A model generated the notes under the pieces. That model was not told the origin of the DNA, searched no databases, and saw nothing but the letters and a program-made list of their open reading frames with translations. A DNA stretch of 64,000 nt, taken from Erythrobacter aureus. GTDB lineage: Bacteria; Pseudomonadota; Alphaproteobacteria; Sphingomonadales; Sphingomonadaceae. Made by a program: the position numbers and the translations under genes. The stretch is taken from assembly GCF_003355455.1 (NCBI RefSeq), contig NZ_CP031357.1, positions 2,867,001 to 2,931,000 of the forward strand, in the 5' to 3' direction. Below, one piece after another: positions 1 through 6,759 of the stretch; the first letter of the stretch is position 1; each line of letters opens with the position of its first letter.

Positions 1-318
1 CTGCCGCTTTTCTTTCCCTCCGATCTTGTCGACCGCCCCTTCTCCGCTGTTCCACAAGTTCTACGCACACTCTGTGCGATTGCAGGCATCGAAGGTGTTT
101 CGCCACACATTTTACGCCATACTTTTGGCAGCGTGGCAGGGGACTTGGGCTTCTCGGAACTGACCATTGCCGGACTGCTCGGGCATGGTGCACGCGGTTC
201 AACCCAGACCTACGTCCACCTTGATGAGGCCTTGCGCTTGGCTGCCAATCGCGTTTCGGAGAAGATCGCCAACTTGCTCGATGGACGCGACATCGCAATT
301 CTCGATATCGCCGCTTAG
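1..318 (+). CDS. Tyrosine recombinase (phage-type integrase), C-terminal part
   Basis: The reading frame is open from the first base of the window, so the N-terminus lies outside. The visible 105 residues carry the catalytic end of a tyrosine recombinase: an HxLRHTF box with the second catalytic Arg, an LLGH box, and a TYVH motif whose Tyr (about 35 residues from the end) would be the nucleophile. Such enzymes integrate or excise phages, ICEs and genomic islands. It sits directly beside a truncated oxidoreductase on the opposite strand, which suggests that an element boundary lies here. The exact element type cannot be told from this fragment. Confidence 0.85.
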   Translation: MPLFFPSDLVDRPFSAVPQVLRTLCAIAGIEGVSPHILRHTFGSVAGDLGFSELTIAGLLGHGARGSTQTYVHLDEALRLAANRVSEKIANLLDGRDIAILDIAA

Positions 319-329
319 CCGTTCAATGC

Positions 330-566
330 TCAATCCCCGGTCGGCTGATAGGCCAAGGCTGGCTGAACATTTGTCAGCGCCGAACTGATCCGCCGAAGGC
401 TGTTCTGGGCCGACTTGCCAAGCATAAGCCCATTCGATTTCTCCGCCGGATCTACATATCCAACAAACTCGAACCGGCTATCGTTGCGAACGAAGGTTCG
501 CGCGACGTGGCTGATCCTTTCGCCAAAGCCGCAAATCCCTACCCTGATTTTCCCAAGTACTGTCAT
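330..566 (-). pseudogene. Truncated Gfo/Idh/MocA-type oxidoreductase, N-terminal fragment
   Basis: The ATG at 566 overlaps the TGA of the upstream kinase gene (ATGA), as expected for the last gene of a coupled operon. The first roughly 45 residues read like the NAD(P)-binding start of the Gfo/Idh/MocA family (KIRVGICGFGERI, then an FEFVGYVDP strand). After about residue 50 the sequence no longer looks like that family, and it stops at 78 codons where about 350 are usual. The adjacent recombinase end points to truncation by insertion or deletion at an element junction near 330-430. Family membership is my reading of a short fragment. Confidence 0.6.
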
Positions 567-1561
567 TCGGTGATCGCCCCTGTCGTTCGGAGCCGCATCC
601 AATGTGCTGCTCCCAAGATTCCAATATCATCGCGGCGAACCATCATGATCGGAACATCACTGATCCGCCCCGCCATCGGCTCATTGGCATTAAGTCCTGC
701 GTAAAAGGCCGGTGAGCGCAAAAAGCTCTCGATCCGCGGGGTTACGCCACCGGAGATGTAGATGCCTCCGCGCGGACTGAGCATGACCGCCAGATTGCCC
801 AACAGATTGGCCAGAACGCTCACGACAAGCTGAACCGCGGCGTAAGCGCTTTCCTCGCCATCGACTGCCTGACTGACCACTTCAGAGGGAGCCAGTTCGT
901 TGTCTTCGAGTCCGAGAACGCGCCTTACAGCTGAGTAGGTCGCGGCAATGCCAGGGCCTGAAAGAATGCGCTCGACCCGGACAAAGCCATTACTTTCAGC
1001 AAGCAGGCCAAGAACTTCAAACTCAAGACCTCGATGGGCGCCTAGGCGCGTCTGACCCAGTTCGGTTGGGAACACCTGCAGGGATGGCCCGAAACCGGAT
1101 CTGATCGCGGCGCCCAGCCCTGTCCCAACCCCCATTGCAATTGCCAAACCATCTGTTTGCGGATCGCCTTCAGTGAGCTGCAGTACTTCGTTTGGCGAAA
1201 GGTGCTGCGTGCCAATTGCGACCGCATGGTAATCATTCAATGGGAATACTTCGATCCCGGGGAATCGATCGGGCAGTTGATCGAAACCGTAGTCCCACGG
1301 GACATTGGTCGCGAGCACCTTGCCCTCCGATACCGCCCCGGCTACCGCCGCGCTGAACCGTACCGGCGCGTCGCAACCGGTCTCGTTGCAATAGAGCTCC
1401 AAGATATCGGACAGGCCGGAAAATTCGGCGCAACGGTATTTGCGAAAGCCGGAAAGGACTGCAGCCCCACCTTCCCAATCGACATGTGCGATGCGAGCAT
1501 GCGTCCCGCCAATGTCGGCAGCCAATTCAGGGCCTCGTACAACTTCCGGGGAGGCGCTCAT
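563..1561 (-). CDS. Glucokinase-family sugar kinase, probably N-acetylglucosamine/glucosamine kinase
   Basis: A 332-residue protein of the Glk family in the ASKHA fold. The N-terminal phosphate loop AADIGGTHARIAHV and a second glycine-rich motif, AMGVGTGLGAAI, are visible. The family phosphorylates hexoses at C6 with ATP in the cytoplasm. The gene starts 2 bp after nagA and is last but one in the amino-sugar operon, so GlcNAc or glucosamine is a likelier substrate than glucose; in several Proteobacteria the GlcNAc kinase is of this non-ROK type. Its stop codon overlaps the start of the truncated oxidoreductase. Substrate is inferred from context only. Confidence 0.85.
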   Translation of the reverse strand: MSASPEVVRGPELAADIGGTHARIAHVDWEGGAAVLSGFRKYRCAEFSGLSDILELYCNETGCDAPVRFSAAVAGAVSEGKVLATNVPWDYGFDQLPDRFPGIEVFPLNDYHAVAIGTQHLSPNEVLQLTEGDPQTDGLAIAMGVGTGLGAAIRSGFGPSLQVFPTELGQTRLGAHRGLEFEVLGLLAESNGFVRVERILSGPGIAATYSAVRRVLGLEDNELAPSEVVSQAVDGEESAYAAVQLVVSVLANLLGNLAVMLSPRGGIYISGGVTPRIESFLRSPAFYAGLNANEPMAGRISDVPIMMVRRDDIGILGAAHWMRLRTTGAITE

Positions 1562-1563
1562 GA

Positions 1564-2733
1564 TCAGCCCCGCCCCTGATCGAACGAATGCGCTTGCAGG
1601 TCTCCTGCAACCATTGTGTGCGTGACCTGCAGTTGCTCATCGAAAACTGTGAGATCGGCGCGCCTGCCGACCTGAAGCGTACCAAGTGCACCCTCCAAGC
1701 CCAGAAGCTCAGCCGGACTTCGAGTTGCCATGGCAATCACTTCTTCGGGAAGGAGATCAAGCATCGAGACGGCATTACGAACCGCTTCGGCCATCGAAAG
1801 GGCTGAACCTGCGAGCGTGCCCTCGGCTGTTGCCAGGCGCCCGTCGGAATAGTGAACCTCGGTATTCCCCAACTTGAAGTCGCACAGGTCAGCGCCGACG
1901 TTGGACATGGCGTCGGTGACCAGAATGGTGCGAGGGACTCCGTTTGCCCGCACGGCGAAACGCATCGATGCAGGATCGACATGATGCCCATCCACTATCA
2001 GGCCGCAGTAGACATTCCGGTCCAGCGCTGCTGCGGCAACCGGGCCTGGTGCACGCCCGAGCATAGGTGGCATGGCATTGAATAGGTGGGTGGCGCAGGT
2101 CGCCCCGGCGGCAAACGCGGCCTGCGCCTGTTCAAATGTGCAATCCGTGTGCCCGATCGATACGATCACGCCGTGAGACACTAACTCGGAAATCATGTCC
2201 ACACCGACCTGCTCGGGTGCCAGAGTAACGAGCGTTTTGCCTCCCTGTATCGAAGTGAGGATGTCGAACACCTCTTTCTCCGGGCGGAGGAAAAGCGTAT
2301 GATCGTGTACGCCTTTACGAGCCGGGTTTAGCAACGGCCCCTCAAAATGAACGCCCAGAATACCGGGCATGTCCGATTGCAACGCTTCGTTCACAGCTTC
2401 GGCGGTTCGACGCATGATATCGAGATCCGACGTGATCAGCGTCGGCAACATCGCTGTTGTCCCATAGGGACGATGTGCGCGAACCATCTTTTCGAGTGTC
2501 GATAATTCTGGGGCGTCACACAGCATGACACCGCCACCGCCATTGACCTGAACGTCGATAAGGCCGGGAGTAATCAGCGCACCCGATAGATCGACCACCC
2601 TGTCGTCCGATTCCGCAAAGCTCTCGATCGGAGCAATCGCATCGATTGCTCCTCCAGCCACCCGCAGTGCCAATCCATCACGGATCCCCTCTGGCGTTGC
2701 GAGGCGCGCATTGGTGAGCAAGGCCGCCATCAA
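1564..2733 (-). CDS. nagA: N-acetylglucosamine-6-phosphate deacetylase
   Basis: A 389-residue amidohydrolase that removes acetate from GlcNAc-6-phosphate to give glucosamine-6-phosphate. Family marks seen are the HFEGPLLNPARKGVHD active-site segment, IGHTDCT, THLFNAMPPM and LVTDAMSNVG (metal ligands and catalytic Asp). Length is normal for NagA. Its ATG overlaps the stop of the SIS-domain gene upstream (ATGA) and only 2 bp separate it from the kinase gene downstream, so translation is coupled through the operon. It supplies the substrate for the NagB-II type deaminase next door. Confidence 0.93.
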   Translation of the reverse strand: MMAALLTNARLATPEGIRDGLALRVAGGAIDAIAPIESFAESDDRVVDLSGALITPGLIDVQVNGGGGVMLCDAPELSTLEKMVRAHRPYGTTAMLPTLITSDLDIMRRTAEAVNEALQSDMPGILGVHFEGPLLNPARKGVHDHTLFLRPEKEVFDILTSIQGGKTLVTLAPEQVGVDMISELVSHGVIVSIGHTDCTFEQAQAAFAAGATCATHLFNAMPPMLGRAPGPVAAAALDRNVYCGLIVDGHHVDPASMRFAVRANGVPRTILVTDAMSNVGADLCDFKLGNTEVHYSDGRLATAEGTLAGSALSMAEAVRNAVSMLDLLPEEVIAMATRSPAELLGLEGALGTLQVGRRADLTVFDEQLQVTHTMVAGDLQAHSFDQGRG

Positions 2734-3755
2734 TGCGTCTCGGTTACTTTTTTCAGGAGAGGTGGCTGATCCGGGTTATTTCCGCGCACGGCCGCGAGTT
2801 GTGCGGCCATGAGATAGAAGGTCTGGATCATCCCGATCGCGGACGAAATGTGCGATTGTCCTTCCACAATGGAGAGGTCAGGATCGAAACGGTCAGGCGC
2901 AGCCAGAAAGACTTTTGCACCTTCGTTTGCAAAGCGATGAGCAAGCGCGACCTGCTCTTCCTCAGTTCGATCCCCGTGCACCAGAAAAAGTACAGGAACG
3001 CCTTGCGCAAGGAGGGCCATTGGGCCGTGCTGGACCTCGGCGGCACTGATCGCTTCAGCATGAATGCCACAGGTCTCTTTGAGTTTGAGCGCCGCCTCCT
3101 GGGCGATCGCGAAACCAAGCCCTCGCCCGACAATGAAACAGCTCTTCTCCTCGGAAAGGAAACGAACCATCGCATCCGCATCAAGGGAAGTTGCACGTTC
3201 GAGCACTTCAGGCAGTTCTTTCAGTACGACATCGAGATCACGCGTAGGCGCAAGTGCCGAGGCTAGTTGCACAAGCGCAGCGAGGGTGCAGATGTAGCTC
3301 TTGGTTGCCGCCACACTTTTCTCGGTTCCTGCACCAAGCGGCACTGTCCAATCTGCCGACTCCGTCAACGGCGAGCCTGGAGTGTTGACGATTGCCAACG
3401 TGCGCGAACCAGCTGCGCGAGCCATTTCGGCGTAGGCAACAATATCGGGACTCTTGCCGGACTGCGAGATCGAGACAGTCAATGCACGCGAAAGCCGCTG
3501 GTCAGCATCATAGACTGACACAAGTGAAGGCGATGCCGACGTAACAGGCAGCCCCAGAAGTGGTTCGAGAAGGTACTTGCCGAAGAGTGCCGCGTGGTCG
3601 GAACTTCCCCTGGCGCAAGTTACTATGAGATCGAGATCCTGCGCCATTATCTCATCGGCGATCTCACCGACGACCCGTTCTACTTGAAATATCTGACGTC
3701 GCACGCAGTCAGCGCTTTCTCTCGCCTCTTGCTCCATCAAACTAGGCTTGGTCAT
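2730..3755 (-). CDS. nagB-II: SIS-domain glucosamine-6-phosphate deaminase, NagB-II type
   Basis: A 341-residue protein with two SIS domains: the first holds CARGSSDHAA and SISQSGKSPD, the second GRGLGFAIAQEAALKLKET. It resembles the isomerase half of GlmS without the glutaminase domain, which is the architecture of NagB-II/AgaS enzymes that turn glucosamine-6-phosphate into fructose-6-phosphate and ammonia. It overlaps both neighbours by 4 nt (symporter upstream, nagA downstream), which supports an amino-sugar catabolic role rather than biosynthesis. AgaS (galactosamine branch) is the main alternative. Confidence 0.85.
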   Translation of the reverse strand: MTKPSLMEQEARESADCVRRQIFQVERVVGEIADEIMAQDLDLIVTCARGSSDHAALFGKYLLEPLLGLPVTSASPSLVSVYDADQRLSRALTVSISQSGKSPDIVAYAEMARAAGSRTLAIVNTPGSPLTESADWTVPLGAGTEKSVAATKSYICTLAALVQLASALAPTRDLDVVLKELPEVLERATSLDADAMVRFLSEEKSCFIVGRGLGFAIAQEAALKLKETCGIHAEAISAAEVQHGPMALLAQGVPVLFLVHGDRTEEEQVALAHRFANEGAKVFLAAPDRFDPDLSIVEGQSHISSAIGMIQTFYLMAAQLAAVRGNNPDQPPLLKKVTETH

Positions 3756-5560
3756 CCCTTTTCCTTGCCAGAAAATTCATGGAGTAACGCTTCCGGTTCA
3801 AATAGACCCGGCCAGAGGCGCCAGATGACGAAGCCACCGATAGCGGCGACAGCAAAATAGATGAGAGCTGCGCCCACTTGCCCGAACAGCAGTGCGCCTA
3901 TGCCGAACAGGCTGGCATAGATCAGCGCGAGGGCGGCAGGGACACAGGCGAGGCCGCGCGCAAGGAAGCGATTGGGAGAGGTAGGGAGATCGACCCCCTC
4001 ACGCACGGCACTCTCACGGATCTTGCGCCAGCCAGGGCCGGGCGGATCGATGCGCTTGACAAAGTCGTAGAGCACTTGATTGTCCGTCGGCTTAGTCAGG
4101 AAAGTTACGGCCAGCCAGCCGACAGTGGTAATTGCAACCGAAGCGACAAGGCGGAAGCTATCCGACCAATCGTCCGGAGCCAGGAAGGCCATCATCACGG
4201 CAACGCCAAAGCTGATAATCATGGCCGCCAGTTCCGCTTGCGCGTTGATCCGCCACCAAAACCAACGCAGCAGGAACAGCAGGCCGGTGCCAGCACCGAC
4301 CGCGAGTAGGATCTGAAATGCCTGAAGCGCATTCGACAGGAACAGCGCGAGCACTCCTGCCATGACCATCAGTGCGACGGTGGCGAAACGTCCGACGCGC
4401 ACCTGTTCGGCATCCGAGGCTTCGGGATTGACGTGCCGCACCCAGAAGTCGTTGACGACATAGGATGCGCCCCAGTTCAGCTGGGTGGCGATGGTCGACA
4501 TATAGGCAGCGGCGAGCGAAGCTACGACCAGCCCGAGAATACCGCTCGGCAAATGCGTAAGCATGGCGGAATAGGCGAGATCGTGCCCGATCACCGATGG
4601 TGCGACATCGGGGAACGCCCGCTCGATCGAGTCGAGGTCGGGATAGAGGATCAGCGAAGCCAAGGCGACGATGATCCACGGCCAGGGGCGCACTGCATAG
4701 TGAGCGAACTGGAAGAACAGCACCGCACCGACCGAATGCTTTTCGTCCTTCGCAGCCAGCATGCGTTGCGCGACATACCCTCCGCCGCCCGGTTCCGAAC
4801 CGGGATACCAGACGCTCCACCACTGCACTGCCAGCGGCACGATGAAGATCGCCACGGCCACTTCCCAATCCGCAAAGTCAGGCAGGATCGAGAGGTTCGG
4901 GGCCACCGCCGGATGGCTGGCCAACCCCGCCAATCCGCCGATTTGCGGCATGTCGAGCACGAACCAGGCCGCAGCAATCGCGCCGCCCATGGCAACAACA
5001 AAGAGGACAAGGTCGGCAACAACTACACCAAGAAAGCCGCCTGCGGTGGAAAAAAGCATGGTCGCCACGCCCATGGTCAGGATCACCTGCCAAGGCTCAG
5101 CACCCACCATAACGGCACCGATCTTGATCGCCGCCAAAGTGACAGCAGCCATAGTCAATACGTTAAACAAAACCCCAAGATACAGCGCCCTGAACGTCCG
5201 CAATATACCCCCCATCTTAGGCGAGTAGCGTAAGGTATAGAACTCCAGATCAGTCAGGATCCGCGACCGTCGCCAAAGCTTGGCATAGACAAATGCGGTG
5301 AGGACACCGGAAGGCAGGAAAGCCCACCACAGCCAGTTCTTGGAAACACCTCCAGTTCGAACCATCTCAGTGACCAGGTTGGGTGTATCTGCGGCAAAGG
5401 TCGTTGCGACTAGTGAAGCTCCAAGCAACCACCACGGCATGTTACGGCCGGATAGGAAGTAACTCTCACTCGACTCTCCGGCTCGCTTGCTAACAAGCAG
5501 GCCAATTAGCAATGAGAGAGCGGGGAATAGGCAAACGAGCAGCCAATCAATCTGCTTCAC
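3752..5560 (-). CDS. Sodium:solute symporter (SSS family), likely amino-sugar importer
   Basis: A 602-residue inner-membrane protein with about 14 hydrophobic segments. The N-terminus has the SSS-type patterns ESYFLSGRNMPWWLLGASLVATTF and TSGVLTAF-like loops. A soluble loop (KPTDNQVLYDFVKRIDPPGPGW) near residue 480 is typical of the SGLT-like branch. The start is a GTG whose TGA partner ends the phosphodiesterase gene (GTGA overlap), and its stop overlaps the deaminase start. The position between the outer-membrane receptor and the cytoplasmic enzymes suggests it carries GlcNAc or a related amino sugar across the inner membrane with Na+. Confidence 0.85.
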   Translation of the reverse strand: MKQIDWLLVCLFPALSLLIGLLVSKRAGESSESYFLSGRNMPWWLLGASLVATTFAADTPNLVTEMVRTGGVSKNWLWWAFLPSGVLTAFVYAKLWRRSRILTDLEFYTLRYSPKMGGILRTFRALYLGVLFNVLTMAAVTLAAIKIGAVMVGAEPWQVILTMGVATMLFSTAGGFLGVVVADLVLFVVAMGGAIAAAWFVLDMPQIGGLAGLASHPAVAPNLSILPDFADWEVAVAIFIVPLAVQWWSVWYPGSEPGGGGYVAQRMLAAKDEKHSVGAVLFFQFAHYAVRPWPWIIVALASLILYPDLDSIERAFPDVAPSVIGHDLAYSAMLTHLPSGILGLVVASLAAAYMSTIATQLNWGASYVVNDFWVRHVNPEASDAEQVRVGRFATVALMVMAGVLALFLSNALQAFQILLAVGAGTGLLFLLRWFWWRINAQAELAAMIISFGVAVMMAFLAPDDWSDSFRLVASVAITTVGWLAVTFLTKPTDNQVLYDFVKRIDPPGPGWRKIRESAVREGVDLPTSPNRFLARGLACVPAALALIYASLFGIGALLFGQVGAALIYFAVAAIGGFVIWRLWPGLFEPEALLHEFSGKEKG

Positions 5561-6699
5561 TTCACGTCCCCCGGCATGATGGGAGAAGAGGAGCCGCAGA
5601 CACCAATGCAGTTTTCGCTGATCCCCACTCCTGCGCCAGACCCAGTTGCAGCAAGAAAGCTAGGACAACCAGCTCGAAGACCAGTACGCCGATCATCGCC
5701 CTGCAAAACCCTCGGCGAGCGCGCACAGGCGAATTGTGTACCACTCAAGTGTTGCGGGCGTCCCGATATGGAAATCAGCCGATTTGAACTCAAGAATTCC
5801 AGCAAGACCCGAGGGTGGTCGGTCTGAATAATCGATGCGCCTAGCGTGATTAAGTGTCCCCAGTGCCCATCAGGATCTCTCAACGCGAGTGCATCAGTAT
5901 GGCCAGCCGACTTCTCCGGCGATTCCGAAAGTGTATTGACCCAAATACGTGTGCCCATCTCAGCAAGATCAACCGCGCCCTCACGAATAAAGCTTTCCGA
6001 CGAAAACTTGAGCTCAACCGCAACGGGCCGAAACCGCTCTATGGCCAACGCAAAATCGCTCAGGCTTTGATCACCTTCGGTGAACTTCGGCATGAAGATC
6101 ACATCATCGAAGAGCCTCGATTCATAGAACGACGAGACGTTGCTGAGATCGACCTCGGCCTTCAAGATGGCATGATCCAATAGATCCAAAGATCGTAGCT
6201 CTCGAATGATATCGTCGTAGATCTCGGCCTTGGCATCAATATTGATGAGAACGCGCCCGCTCGCTCTGAGCAGGATCTCTTCGAGTTTGGGTACTCTTTG
6301 GTCGGTACTCGTGGATAGCGATCCGCCCGCCCCTTCCTTCAGGTGAAACAGCGCAATCTCACCGTAGCGAAGCTCCGAAACTCGGCCCGAGCCTGTTGTA
6401 GTGCGATCGATGCTTTCATCGTGCATTGCAACCAATACCCCGTCAGCGGTGCGCCGCACATCAACCTCTACAACGGGAACTCCCAGCTCGATGCAATCAT
6501 CGAGCGCCTTGATCGAGTTCTCAGGAGCATTCTCCCAACAGCCTCTATGAGCCACAACAAGGACCTCGCCACGCGGATCAAAGAGCTTGTCCCTGAGGAT
6601 TTGAACTTGCTGAATTTCTTCAGGTGGCGACGTCAAGGATGCGCAGCCGCCCAATGCGAACGCAAGCAAGGCCAAGCAAAATTTGCCGCGTGAAATCAT
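5557..6699 (-). CDS. Lipoprotein glycerophosphodiester phosphodiesterase
   Basis: The start at 6699 follows an AGAGG ribosome site and gives a lipoprotein signal with ALGGC lipobox, so the enzyme is probably anchored facing the periplasm. The GDPD core is clear: VVAHRGCWENAPENS, then VEVDVRRTADGVLVAMHD with the catalytic His and acidic metal ligands, and TLGASIIQTDHP near the end. The family hydrolyses phosphodiesters such as glycerophosphodiesters. The last 60 or so residues (after about 320) are Ser/Gly/Cys-rich and do not look like the family, although the stop codon overlaps the symporter start. Its place between receptor and symporter suggests the imported glycan carries a phosphodiester; this is inference. 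Confidence 0.82.
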   Translation of the reverse strand: MISRGKFCLALLAFALGGCASLTSPPEEIQQVQILRDKLFDPRGEVLVVAHRGCWENAPENSIKALDDCIELGVPVVEVDVRRTADGVLVAMHDESIDRTTTGSGRVSELRYGEIALFHLKEGAGGSLSTSTDQRVPKLEEILLRASGRVLINIDAKAEIYDDIIRELRSLDLLDHAILKAEVDLSNVSSFYESRLFDDVIFMPKFTEGDQSLSDFALAIERFRPVAVELKFSSESFIREGAVDLAEMGTRIWVNTLSESPEKSAGHTDALALRDPDGHWGHLITLGASIIQTDHPRVLLEFLSSNRLISISGRPQHLSGTQFACARSPRVLQGDDRRTGLRAGCPSFLAATGSGAGVGISENCIGVCGSSSPIMPGDVK

Positions 6700-6759
6700 G
6701 CGAACCTCTTTGTAATCGGCGGAGGACACGCTTGGTCTCCCCCCGCCGTTCTCAATGCT

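Noticed and set aside
2733..3266. A 177-codon plus-strand frame opposite nagB-II
   Set aside because: It lies fully antisense to a gene with clear SIS motifs and has no family likeness.
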